Origin: Saprospiraceae bacterium
GTDB lineage: Bacteria > Bacteroidota > Bacteroidia > Chitinophagales > Saprospiraceae
Length of the DNA stretch: 51,151 nucleotides
Reading direction: 5' to 3'
Assembly: GCA_027008645.1 (NCBI GenBank)
Contig: JALVEE010000008.1
Span: forward strand, 1 to 51,151
Within the stretch, counting starts at the first letter, position 1. Every line of letters starts with the position of its first letter. The position numbers and the translations under genes were made by a program. The notes under the pieces were generated by a model, which worked only from the letters and a program-made list of their open reading frames with translations, had not been told where the DNA came from and ran no database searches. This document shows, one piece after another, positions 24,889-35,016 of the stretch.

Positions 24889-26780
24889 TACGACCTTTCA
24901 TCTTTGCCTTTCATATAATTGATAAAAGCGTTGTTTACAACTCTATTGCCACCGGCGGTTGGATAATTTCCTGTAAAGTACCAATCACCTGTATGATTTG
25001 GGATAGCTTTATGAAGATTTTCTACTGTTTGGTATATTACATCTACTTCTGCATCAATACCTTTTGGTGTAACCAACTCAGCTATTTTTTTTGATATGGC
25101 ATCATACTCAAAATTTTCGTAAAGTTTTTTGACTTCGTTGACAATTTTCTCAGAGGGGAGTTGCTCTTGTTGGAGGCATTTCTGGTAAGTTTCCTCCAAT
25201 TTGTATTCTTGATTAGTTTCTTTGAGCAACTCGACCAAAGCTCTAAATGCAATAAACTCATTCATTCTGGACATATCGATACCGTAACAATCCGGATAAC
25301 GAATTTGAGGTGCAGAAGAAAGAATGATGATTTTCTTCGGATTTAAGCGGGAAAGAATGGATATTATACTGTCTCTAAGCGTTGTCCCTCTGACAATACT
25401 ATCGTCGATAAGTACTATGGTATCGATATTGTCATTGATAATACCATAAGTGACATCATATACATGGGAGACAAGCTCGTCTCTGGAATTATCTTGTAAT
25501 ATAAATGTCCTTAATTTGGCATCTTTCACTACCAGAATATCGATTCTCACGTTTTTTGCTAATATTTCATCAAGTTTATCTTCCGTAACTTTGCTTCCAA
25601 GTTCTAATATTTTCTTTTTCTTTTCCTTATTCAACTCAACTCTTAGTCCTTTAATCAGACCGTTAAAAGCTACATTGGCAGTGTTGGGGATAAAGGAAAA
25701 AACCGTATTGTCCAGATCGTAATCAATGCGTTTCATTACCATTTTGGCCATTGTAAATCCGAGCTCTTTTCTTTCGAGATAAATATTGCGATCAGTACCT
25801 CTTGAAAAATAAATTCTTTCAAAAGAGCAAGATTTGTTTTCTTCTTGTTTTATAAAGGGTACTTCAGCAGTTTTACCATTTGTTTTGACAATTAAAGCAT
25901 GACCTCTTTCAAGTTCTTTTATTTTATCTATTTTTATGTCAAATGCTGTCTGAATAGCAGGTCTTTCAGATGCAGCAACTACTATTTCTTCGTCTTCATA
26001 ATAAAATGCAGGTCTGATTCCATTTGGATCCCTCATGATAAATGCATCTCCATTTCCAATCAAACCTCCTATCACATAACCACCGTCAAAACTCCTGCTG
26101 GCTTTTGTAAGAACAGTCTGAATATCCAGATTATCACTGATGGTCTTTGTTATTTCAATATTATCATCTATGCCTTTTTTCTTTAATCCATCAAATTCTT
26201 TTTGAACTTCTCTGTCGAGAAAATGCCCTATTTTTTCAAGTACGGTTATAGTGTCAGATTTCCTGAAAGGATGTTGTCCGTAGGATATAAGTTCGTTAAA
26301 TAAATCATCAACATTTGTAAGATTAAAATTTCCTGCCAGTACCAATGTTCTGGTTTTCCAGTTGCTTCTTCTTATCACCGGATGAACATTTTTCATACTA
26401 TTACTACCGTGTGTCCCATACCTCAAATGTCCCAAAAGTACTTCACCGGCAAACGGGATATTTTCTTTTAACCATTTGGTGTCGTTAATCTTCTTTTTGC
26501 TTAACCCTTTATAATTTTTATAGATATTATCGAAGATTTTTTTAAGATTGTCCTGTTTATTTGTTCGCTGTCTATTGATAAAAACTTTACCCGGAGTCAT
26601 ATTAAGTTTGATACTTACAACTCCTGCTCCATCTTGACCCCTGTTTCTTTGTTTTTGCATCAATAGTTGCAACTTTAGAAGACCATATAGCGAAGTGCCA
26701 TATTTTTTGTTATAATACTTAAGCGGTTTTTTTAATCTTATGAATGCCAGCCCGCATTCATGTTTAATAGCATCACTCAT
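24885..26780 (-). CDS. purF: Amidophosphoribosyltransferase, Bacteroidota-type class II glutamine amidotransferase
   Basis: Catalyses PRPP plus glutamine to phosphoribosylamine, the first step of purine synthesis. The 631-aa protein starts MSDAIKHECGLAF, and Cys9 would become the N-terminal nucleophile after propeptide removal. NRGQDGAG and GHLRYGTHG follow in the glutaminase domain. The phosphoribosyltransferase domain has IVLIDDSIVRGTTLRDSI (PRPP loop) and YPDCYGIDMSRMNEFIA. It is longer than E. coli PurF (about 505 aa) but of the size usual in this phylum. A 15-codon longer start at 26825 would overlap lgt and is rejected. It follows lgt with a 4-bp gap. Confidence 0.85.
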   Translation of the reverse strand: MSDAIKHECGLAFIRLKKPLKYYNKKYGTSLYGLLKLQLLMQKQRNRGQDGAGVVSIKLNMTPGKVFINRQRTNKQDNLKKIFDNIYKNYKGLSKKKINDTKWLKENIPFAGEVLLGHLRYGTHGSNSMKNVHPVIRRSNWKTRTLVLAGNFNLTNVDDLFNELISYGQHPFRKSDTITVLEKIGHFLDREVQKEFDGLKKKGIDDNIEITKTISDNLDIQTVLTKASRSFDGGYVIGGLIGNGDAFIMRDPNGIRPAFYYEDEEIVVAASERPAIQTAFDIKIDKIKELERGHALIVKTNGKTAEVPFIKQEENKSCSFERIYFSRGTDRNIYLERKELGFTMAKMVMKRIDYDLDNTVFSFIPNTANVAFNGLIKGLRVELNKEKKKKILELGSKVTEDKLDEILAKNVRIDILVVKDAKLRTFILQDNSRDELVSHVYDVTYGIINDNIDTIVLIDDSIVRGTTLRDSIISILSRLNPKKIIILSSAPQIRYPDCYGIDMSRMNEFIAFRALVELLKETNQEYKLEETYQKCLQQEQLPSEKIVNEVKKLYENFEYDAISKKIAELVTPKGIDAEVDVIYQTVENLHKAIPNHTGDWYFTGNYPTAGGNRVVNNAFINYMKGKDERSY

Positions 26781-26784
26781 TTTT

Positions 26785-27942
26785 TTAAGAAACTTTATTT
26801 TTTTTGTATAAATACACTGACCCAATAATACCGATTATAATAAATCCAATAGAGATATATTGTGCTTGAGACCAATTAAAGCCAAAATAATTGTATCTAG
26901 GGTTCACTCTTATGATTTCTATCAGAAATCTCTCTATACCTTGAAGTATTAAGTATATAAAAAACAACATTCCCGCTATTTTAATCTTTTTTCTCAAAGA
27001 CCAAAGGAAAAAGAAAATTCCAAATGAAGCTATAGATTCATATAGAGGTGTTGGAAAAACTTTTGGAATCAATTGACGGCAATATTCTGCATGGCAACCA
27101 TCAATCATTACGCCTTGTTGTGCTACATTATGAGGATAATTAAATGACCAGAGCCAATCCGGTAAAAAGAACCATCCCGGTTTTGCCATTTCATTTACTA
27201 TCCCCCAGTCCCCGTCTCCTGAAAATTGGCAACCCAATCTGCCGACAGCATAGCCCATAATGACAGCCAAAGCCGCCATATCCATCATATGTATTGGGGG
27301 AATGCCGTGTTTTTTTACATAAATATAAACAGTGATAAAAGCAAGAATCAGACCTCCGTAAATAGTCAAACCACTTCCTGATAATAATTGCCCAAGTGGA
27401 TCTGCAAAGAAAGAATCAAGGTTTTCCAAAACAGAAAACAACCTTGCACCAATCAATCCTGATACAGCGGCTATAATCGTGATATCTCCGGTTCTCTCAT
27501 ATGGGTGTATCAATGTTTTTTTAGGAGATTCGCTTTTATTATTCCTCTTTAAATCCCAATAGGTATAAGCTAAATACACAAGACCTATTATGATTCCTCC
27601 TAGGATATTTCCCTTACTTGAAAAGATTATATCAGTAGGATTAGCTTTAAAGATAGCAAAATTTGAAAAAATAAAAAATAGTTTAAACCCAATAATAAAC
27701 CCAATAACAAAATTGATGATTAAAGGGATAAGAGAATTATCTGCTTTTTCTTTTTTTTCGACATAAGGAATAGCTTTCAGTATTCCCTCTTTTTCTTTCC
27801 TTATCAATTCCAGTTTCAATACATAAGCACTTGCTAAAAATGCCAATGCCAATAGTAAACCAAATGTTTTGAAAATTGAAGTCCAATTGTCGTATTGAGT
27901 ACCAAAAAGGTCGTGGAAAAGATATGATAAATCAGGATACAT
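26785..27942 (-). CDS. lgt: Prolipoprotein diacylglyceryl transferase
   Basis: Inner-membrane enzyme that attaches diacylglycerol to the lipobox cysteine of prolipoproteins; the window holds several such substrates. The 385-aa polytopic protein has GLIGARLFSVLENLDSFFADP, the core LSGSGLTIYGGLI, AVGRLGCQFSGDGDWG (Lgt signature in its Bacteroidota form) and PTPLYESIASF, ending in IEIIRVNPRYNYFGFNWSQAQ. It is longer than E. coli Lgt (about 290 aa) because of extra N-terminal membrane segments. purF follows 4 bp downstream, so lgt and purF form a two-gene operon. Confidence 0.93.
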   Translation of the reverse strand: MYPDLSYLFHDLFGTQYDNWTSIFKTFGLLLALAFLASAYVLKLELIRKEKEGILKAIPYVEKKEKADNSLIPLIINFVIGFIIGFKLFFIFSNFAIFKANPTDIIFSSKGNILGGIIIGLVYLAYTYWDLKRNNKSESPKKTLIHPYERTGDITIIAAVSGLIGARLFSVLENLDSFFADPLGQLLSGSGLTIYGGLILAFITVYIYVKKHGIPPIHMMDMAALAVIMGYAVGRLGCQFSGDGDWGIVNEMAKPGWFFLPDWLWSFNYPHNVAQQGVMIDGCHAEYCRQLIPKVFPTPLYESIASFGIFFFLWSLRKKIKIAGMLFFIYLILQGIERFLIEIIRVNPRYNYFGFNWSQAQYISIGFIIIGIIGSVYLYKKNKVS

Positions 27943-28054
27943 ATATTATTTTTTTGTTTTATAGCACAAATAAACAAAAACTATTGCGCTCAAAACAATT
28001 CTAATCAAATAAATCTAAGAATAATTTGTTATTATGAAATGAAAACGCTAAGAT

Positions 28055-28186
28055 ATGGTCAAAAAATATATTTTATTGATAATATTGTTGCACATTTCTT
28101 TTAACCCGAATTATTCACAAGTATTTCTATTACGAGCTCAAAAGGTGCATTTCAATTTTTCGCTTTATTACAAGAAATTTTGTTGA
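28055..28186 (+). pseudogene. Signal-peptide stub interrupted by element E6
   Basis: From the ATG at 28055 the frame reads MVKKYILLIILLHISFNPNY then SQVFLLRAQK, a Sec signal peptide. It then enters element E6 at 28143 and stops at 28184. Removing E6 and one target copy gives ...LLRAQATCN and a stop, so the gene was already only about 33 codons before the insertion. It is best seen as the remnant 5' end of a secreted protein gene. Confidence 0.55.
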
Positions 28187-28367
28187 TGTGAGCAACATAG
28201 CGTACATACGGCACGCATTTTAGTTGGATAAAAGCCCTTTTTAAACATGTTTTGTGCCTAACGGTACATTGAGGTAATATATAGAAGTAAAACGGATTAA
28301 TTTCATAAGCGGGGCGGTCTGTGCAAATAAAAAGATTAACCTTGTATGCGAAAAAATAACATGCATC
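28143..28367. mobile_element. TIR element E6 (MITE-like), type B cargo, 225 bp
   Basis: The left end AGGTGCATTTCAATTTTTCG pairs with the right end GCGAAAAAATAACATGCATC. The flanks GAGCTCAAA (28134-28142) and TAGCTCAAG (28368-28376) share a perfect 7-bp core, AGCTCAA. The interior matches E3 along its length: ACAAGAAATTTTGTTGATG, then GCGTACATACGGCACGC, then TTAATTTCATAAGCGGG. From 28377 to 28630 no gene or clear signal is seen; a minus-strand open stretch there has no recognisable similarity. Confidence 0.8.
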
Positions 28368-28630
28368 TAGCTCAAGCTACCTGCAATTAAATTCTTAAAA
28401 ATTTTATGCCTCAATAATGGGTGTCCATTTACTCGGCAAAAATTTCTTGAGCTTCACTTTACTTTTGGTATTTTGAACCCTCACTAAAAACCGTGAATAA
28501 TACGGGTTAAGCATTTTGTTATTAAAAAAATATTGAGGGGAGGTAGAAAATAAACCTGTAAAATAATACTGTCAGTCCAATATATTTCGTTAATTTGCAG
28601 TCTATGATTTTCGTATTATAACAGTACATA

Positions 28631-29221
28631 ATGAAGTTTTTTTTATATACGACATTTTTAATTTTGTTTTTCTCTGTTATGCAAAATATTGCATCAGCTC
28701 AAAGTTCTTATGGGATTAATTTTGGGCTTGTAACCGGTAAAGACGGTAACTTACTAAAGTCAAAGGATTCTATCAGAACATATAGAAACGGATATCAGAT
28801 TGGATTAAAAGCAAACTTCGGTACATATAGTTTTTATATTTCTCCAAGTATTTTTTACGAAAGTACAACCATAGACACTTCGTTTAATAAAATTAATCCT
28901 TTTGAGAAATCTCCGAGTTTAAAAATAGGAAAGGCAAAGGTAGTTGTCGGCTATCAAACAAATCTCTTTACAAAAAAAATAAAATTCAAAATCGGTGGAG
29001 GAATAAATGGAAATTATATATTGAGTATTGCTGACAATAATAATAATTATTCTTTCAATACAATTACCGACAGATTTACGGCTTATAATATTGATGTCGG
29101 ATTTGATATTTTCTTTGTGAATTTTAATATTTCCTATGAAAAATCATTAAGTGATGTATTTGTAGAAAATCCAAAACATAAATTTGACTTTTTGGTATTC
29201 TCTGCAGGAGTACTTTTTTAG
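28631..29221 (+). CDS. Outer-membrane beta-barrel-like protein
   Basis: A 196-aa protein with signal peptide MKFFLYTTFLILFFSVMQNI, cleaved after SAQ. The mature chain is a series of short alternating strands (YGINFGLVTG, QIGLKANFGTYSFYISPSIFYES, KAKVVVGYQTN, IKFKIGGGINGNYIL, AYNIDVGFDIFFVNFNISYEKS, DFLVFSAGVLF). It ends in Phe, fitting an eight-stranded outer-membrane barrel of the PorT/OmpW-like size class. No family name is recognised. It stands alone upstream of gyrB, which has its own promoter. Confidence 0.72.
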   Translation: MKFFLYTTFLILFFSVMQNIASAQSSYGINFGLVTGKDGNLLKSKDSIRTYRNGYQIGLKANFGTYSFYISPSIFYESTTIDTSFNKINPFEKSPSLKIGKAKVVVGYQTNLFTKKIKFKIGGGINGNYILSIADNNNNYSFNTITDRFTAYNIDVGFDIFFVNFNISYEKSLSDVFVENPKHKFDFLVFSAGVLF

Positions 29222-29287
29222 TCAACTTACATCCGGTTACAGCTAAGTTTTACCTTAATAAATAGTACGAATATCACTTATTTATTG

Positions 29288-29295
29288 TATCTTTG
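29288..29295 (+). promoter_or_regulatory. -7 promoter element for gyrB
   Basis: TATCTTTG is an exact TAnnTTTG match 23 bp upstream of the gyrB ATG. Confidence 0.55.
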
Positions 29296-29312
29296 CGGGT
29301 TGAAAAAAATAA

Positions 29313-31268
<1,956 letters not shown>

Positions 31269-31271
31269 AGT

Positions 31272-31901
31272 ATGCCATTGATTTTTCAAGATAAAAAAGA
31301 CAAATTTTCGTTTGCCGTTTGGCAAATAACCGAGGATTTGTCTTTTTTTTTGGATAAAATCGATTTGTTTAAAAGTGAACAAAAAGAAATCGAAGAATTA
31401 AAAGAGAAAAGACTGATGGAATGGTTGACTTCCAGATATCTTGTTTATTTGCTTGAAAATACCGGTCAAAGATCAGCTTGCATAAAAGACAAATACGGTA
31501 AACCATATTTGTACAATTCCAAAAAGAAAATCAGCCTTAGTCATTCAGGTATTTATGTAGCGGCAAGTATTTCAGATTTCAGTACTGGAATAGATATTCA
31601 AATGGTCTCAGGTAAAATAAATAAGATAAAAAATAAGTTTCTATCAAAGACAGAATTGGAAGTATGTGATGATGATATAATCAAATTGAATAGATATTGG
31701 ACAGCAAAGGAAGCGTTGTATAAAGCGTATGGTAAAAAAGGGTTGAATTTCATCGATGATATATCGGTCATACCATTTGTTGAACAAAAAACTTATTTGA
31801 AAAGCACAGGAGCAGTATTCAAAAACAAAAATACATTTGACTATAATATTTACAGTAGAAATATCCAAGAATCAATCTTAACCATCGCTATAGAAAAATA
31901 A
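31272..31901 (+). CDS. 4'-phosphopantetheinyl transferase superfamily protein
   Basis: Transfers phosphopantetheine from CoA to a serine on acyl or peptidyl carrier proteins. The 209-aa protein has the Sfp-type motifs: KDKYGKPYL, then ISLSHSGIYVAAS, STGIDIQMVSGKI (Mg-binding Asp of the G-I-D motif) and NRYWTAKEALYKAYGKKGLNF (W-x-x-K-E-A). Sfp-type enzymes in this size class serve fatty acid synthase, polyketide or lysine-pathway carriers; the target is not visible. It starts 3 bp after gyrB, and the downstream lipoprotein gene starts 4 bp after it, so the three genes are probably co-transcribed. Confidence 0.88.
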   Translation: MPLIFQDKKDKFSFAVWQITEDLSFFLDKIDLFKSEQKEIEELKEKRLMEWLTSRYLVYLLENTGQRSACIKDKYGKPYLYNSKKKISLSHSGIYVAASISDFSTGIDIQMVSGKINKIKNKFLSKTELEVCDDDIIKLNRYWTAKEALYKAYGKKGLNFIDDISVIPFVEQKTYLKSTGAVFKNKNTFDYNIYSRNIQESILTIAIEK

Positions 31902-31905
31902 TAAA

Positions 31906-32337
31906 ATGAAATTTAAAACACTATATTTATTGGCCTTTTTACAAATTATCTTGTTTGTGGGATGTAAACAAAAACAAGAAACTTCACTTGAAAAACCAAA
32001 ACGATTGGAACTTCCTAAGGGCTTTGCAGAATTTCTTGATACTTTTCAAACGGATAGTATTTATCAGATGAATCATATAATTTTTCCACTGGAAGGAGCA
32101 GTAAGAGCTCCCGGTGAAAATCCGGATTCAATGATACCGTACAAATGGAGAAAATACAAATGGCAATTGCATCATAAATTCAATAATTATGATAGTATTT
32201 TTCAGCGTAACTTTGTGATATTTAATGAAAATACTATCATAGAAAAGACAACCGCTATTAACGGATTATTCCAAATGGAAAGACGTTTTGCAAAAATGGA
32301 TAACGGTTGGAATTTGATTTATTATTCTGTAAATTAA
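31906..32337 (+). CDS. Lipoprotein, DUF4348-like
   Basis: A 143-aa protein with lipoprotein signal (LFVGC, Cys20). The mature part is FAEFLDTFQTDSIYQMNHIIF, then PLEGAVRAPGE, then WRKYKWQLHHKFNNYDSIF, ending AKMDNGWNLIYYSVN. This F-x-x-F-x-x-D-S-x-x-Q...I-x-F-P-L-x-G order resembles DUF4348 of Bacteroidota; function unknown. It follows the PPTase gene by 4 bp and precedes manC by 24 bp. Confidence 0.72.
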   Translation: MKFKTLYLLAFLQIILFVGCKQKQETSLEKPKRLELPKGFAEFLDTFQTDSIYQMNHIIFPLEGAVRAPGENPDSMIPYKWRKYKWQLHHKFNNYDSIFQRNFVIFNENTIIEKTTAINGLFQMERRFAKMDNGWNLIYYSVN

Positions 32338-32361
32338 CGAAAAACAAACACACTATAAACA

Positions 32362-33417
32362 ATGAAAAACAACTATGTAGCAATAATGGCAGGGGGGATC
32401 GGTTCCAGATTTTGGCCTGCAAGTAGCGAGGATAAACCTAAACAATTTTTGGATATTTTGGGTAATGGAAAATCGCTTTTGAGATTAACTTATGAGAGAT
32501 TTTTGTCTTTTTTTCCTGAGGAAAATATATTTATTGTCACAAATAAAAGATACAATTCATTGGTAAACGAACAAATACCTGAGTTGTCTTCAAACCAAAT
32601 CATAAATGAGCCATCGCGTAATAATACTGCTCCCTCGGTAGCTTATACCGCATTCAAAATACAAGATTTGAACCCTGATGCAAATATTGTAATGGCTCCA
32701 TCCGATCACGTGATATTAAAAGAGGAAGAATTTAAAAACCATATACTTAATGCATTGGATTTTGCCTCAAATAATGATGCATTGATAACTTTGGGAATAC
32801 TCCCTACAAGACCTGATACAGGTTATGGATATATAGAATTGGGTGAAAAGAACAATAATTCCGGATTTGAAATATTCAAGGTGAAGTCTTTTAGAGAAAA
32901 ACCTGATTTATCCACTGCAAAAACATATTTGGAAAGCAAAAAATATTTATGGAATGCGGGTATTTTTATATGGAGCACCAAAAGTATATTGAGTTCAATG
33001 GAAAAACATGCGCCCGGGGTTTATAATAAACTTAATGCTGCAAAAGGCATTTACAATACAGCAAAGGAAATAGCATTCATCGAAGAGAATTACCCTTTGA
33101 CAACAAAAATTTCCATAGATTTTGCTGTAATGGAAAAAGCACAAAATATATATACAATTCCGGCGGATATAGCTTGGTCTGACTTGGGAACCTGGAATTC
33201 CCTCCACGCATTCTCCAAAAAAGACGAAAATCAAAATGTTGTTATTGGAGGTAAAAGCAGCTTGATCAACTCGAGTAATAATATAATCAAAATCTCTCCG
33301 GATAAAAAAGTTATAACAAAGGACTTGAATGACTTTATAGTAATAGATGAGAATAAAACACTGCTTATATATCCAAAAAGCAAAGAACAAGAAATCAAGG
33401 ATATTGATAAAGGATAA
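32362..33417 (+). CDS. manC: Mannose-1-phosphate guanylyltransferase
   Basis: Makes GDP-mannose from mannose-1-phosphate and GTP for glycan synthesis. The 351-aa protein starts NYVAIMAGGIGSRFWPASSE, the nucleotidyltransferase signature (GGxGxRxWP), with DKPKQFLDI as the pyrophosphate loop Lys. It continues with INEPSRNNTAPSVAYTA, VMAPSDHVI, GYGYIELG, FREKPD and WNAGIFIW. It lacks the C-terminal isomerase domain of bifunctional ManC/AlgA, as usual in Bacteroidota. The last codons run into a solo terminal repeat of the E family (33415-33432), so the extreme C-terminus may have been altered. Glycosyltransferase genes lie downstream. Confidence 0.92.
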   Translation: MKNNYVAIMAGGIGSRFWPASSEDKPKQFLDILGNGKSLLRLTYERFLSFFPEENIFIVTNKRYNSLVNEQIPELSSNQIINEPSRNNTAPSVAYTAFKIQDLNPDANIVMAPSDHVILKEEEFKNHILNALDFASNNDALITLGILPTRPDTGYGYIELGEKNNNSGFEIFKVKSFREKPDLSTAKTYLESKKYLWNAGIFIWSTKSILSSMEKHAPGVYNKLNAAKGIYNTAKEIAFIEENYPLTTKISIDFAVMEKAQNIYTIPADIAWSDLGTWNSLHAFSKKDENQNVVIGGKSSLINSSNNIIKISPDKKVITKDLNDFIVIDENKTLLIYPKSKEQEIKDIDKG

Positions 33418-33432
33418 AAAATGAAATAGACC
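33415..33432. repeat. Solo right-end terminal repeat of the E family
   Basis: AAAAAATGAAATAGACC matches the family's right end and directly abuts the TTTTAACATT target copy of E7, without a matching left end of its own. It overlaps the manC stop codon. Confidence 0.55.
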
Positions 33433-33442
33433 TTTTAACATT

Positions 33443-33796
33443 AGGTGCATTTCATTTTTTCGTGTTATGAGTTCTATCCATCGATAAAATTTCCCGCTGT
33501 CCAGCGGGATAAATGTGAATAACCGTGGGTGGAACCCGCGGTATCCGAACAAGCAAAGTACAACTCCGGAGGAGTTGAATATCCATACAACATAATAATT
33601 GATAATTGAACACCTTCGGCGTTCATCTCACCTCTCACATTTACCCCGCATTTCATACGGGGCTAATCACATTAAACCACATTCGTGGTTTTTGCCCTCT
33701 CATTTCTAAACCAAACATTTTATAAAAAAATAGCAATACTATCTTTCTTTTGATTTTATAGGGGAAATAGGGAAAAGCGAAAAAATGAAATACTCC
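33443..33796. mobile_element. TIR element E7 (MITE-like), type C cargo with several hairpins, 354 bp
   Basis: The left end AGGTGCATTTCATTTTTTCG and the right end GCGAAAAAATGAAATACTCC are flanked by the identical 10-mer TTTTAACATT (33433-33442 and 33797-33806), the clearest target duplication in the window. The interior holds a row of small REP-like palindromes: CCCGCTGTCCAGCGGG, CAACTCCGGAGGAGTTG, GAACACCTTCGGCGTTC, CCCCGCATTTCATACGGGG and AACCACATTCGTGGTT. The last third matches E8. Short minus-strand frames across it are by-products of the palindromes. Confidence 0.85.
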
Positions 33797-33836
33797 TTTT
33801 AACATTTAGCAATAAAAGAATGTAATTATTTTTTAT

Positions 33837-33844
33837 TACCTTTG
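33837..33844 (+). promoter_or_regulatory. -7 promoter element for the glycan gene cluster
   Basis: TACCTTTG is an exact TAnnTTTG match 29 bp before the TTG start of the first glycosyltransferase gene. Confidence 0.5.
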
Positions 33845-33873
33845 CGGTTTTCTATAAATCACTTACACTGGAT

Positions 33874-35013
33874 TTGAATCAAAAACAAAAATACCGGATA
33901 GCAATAGTTGCAAATGCGACTTGGAATATTTATAATTTCAGATTGAATATCTTGGATAAGTTTCTTGCTGAGGGATTTGATGTTTGTGTAGTAGCACCGG
34001 TTGATAAATACATTTTTTATAAAGAAGATTTTCCGGAGGTAAGACATTTCTCGATAAAAAATCTCGATAGAGACGGTACAAATCCGGTTAGGGAAATCAT
34101 TCTTATCAGGGAATTTATCAAAATATATAGAAAAATCAAACCCGATATTGTTCTTCACTATACGGTAAAACCCAATATATACGGAGGAATAGCCGCCGGA
34201 TATTTGAATATCCCGTCTATCGGGGTTGTAACCGGTTTGGGATATGCTTTTTTGCACAAAGGACTTATACAGACTGTCACTAAAATACTCTATAAATTCA
34301 GCTCCAGATTTCAATCTAAAGTCATTTTTGAAAACACCGAAGACAGAGAACTTTTTATTAAAAAAAATATCCTTAGCGAAGAAAAAGGAATTTCCATCAA
34401 GGGCTGTGGGGTTGATATTGAATATTTTTCACCGCTAAAAAAGAAAACAAACTCAGATAAAACAATATTTACTTTTATAGGTAGGCTACTATACGATAAA
34501 GGTGTAATGGAATTTGTTGAAGCTGCCAAAATAATCAAAAGCAAATACAAAAATTCCGAATTTTGGCTAATAGGAGAAATAGATAAAGACAACAGGGCAA
34601 TGGTCAAAGAAGAAGACCTTATGTCGTGGGTGAAAAACAAAACGGTAATCTATCACGGATTCAAAGAAAATGTAAAAAAATATATCGCCAAATCAGATTG
34701 TATTGTCTTACCATCTTATAGAGAAGCCATAGCAAGAACCATCACTGAAGGGATGTCCATGGAAAAACCCGTGATTGCTACTGACGTGGCAGGCTGTAGA
34801 GAGGCGATTGAAGACGGGAAAAATGGTTTTCTCGTTCCGGTGAAGACGATAAAGCCCCTGGCTGAAGCTATGGAAAAAATAATCAATCAATCCGAAGAAG
34901 AAAGATTGGCTATGGGAAAATACGGACGAAATAAATGTTTAAATGAGTTTGATGACAATCTGATTGCCGATGATATCTACGATATTGTAATGGATTCTCT
35001 CAATAAAAAATAA
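33874..35013 (+). CDS. Glycosyltransferase family 4 (GT-B fold)
   Basis: A 379-aa protein with a TTG start; no ATG lies near, and the N-terminal KYRIAIVANATWNIYNFRLNIL is the expected first strand of a GT4 enzyme. The acceptor half has YTVKPNIYGGIAAGYL and VVTGLGYAFL. The donor half has FTFIGRLLYDKGVMEFVEAA, VIYHGFKENVKKYIAKSDCIVLPSYREAIARTITEGMSMEKPVIATDVAGCREAI and a C-terminal helix. The E-x7-E motif (PSYREAIARTITEGM) is present. It probably builds a lipid-linked or capsular glycan with a nucleotide sugar donor. It starts a three-gene cluster with 3-bp and overlapping junctions. Confidence 0.9.
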   Translation: MNQKQKYRIAIVANATWNIYNFRLNILDKFLAEGFDVCVVAPVDKYIFYKEDFPEVRHFSIKNLDRDGTNPVREIILIREFIKIYRKIKPDIVLHYTVKPNIYGGIAAGYLNIPSIGVVTGLGYAFLHKGLIQTVTKILYKFSSRFQSKVIFENTEDRELFIKKNILSEEKGISIKGCGVDIEYFSPLKKKTNSDKTIFTFIGRLLYDKGVMEFVEAAKIIKSKYKNSEFWLIGEIDKDNRAMVKEEDLMSWVKNKTVIYHGFKENVKKYIAKSDCIVLPSYREAIARTITEGMSMEKPVIATDVAGCREAIEDGKNGFLVPVKTIKPLAEAMEKIINQSEEERLAMGKYGRNKCLNEFDDNLIADDIYDIVMDSLNKK

Positions 35014-35016
35014 GCC

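Noticed and set aside
28377-28600. A minus-strand open stretch of about 60 codons (including LKKFLPSKWTPIIEA) in the gap before the barrel gene
   Set aside because: No convincing start or promoter and no recognisable family; A/T-rich composition makes such a stretch likely by chance.
33474-33720. Short minus-strand open frames across element E7
   Set aside because: They are formed by read-through of the palindromic hairpins and have no signal peptide, domain or start context.
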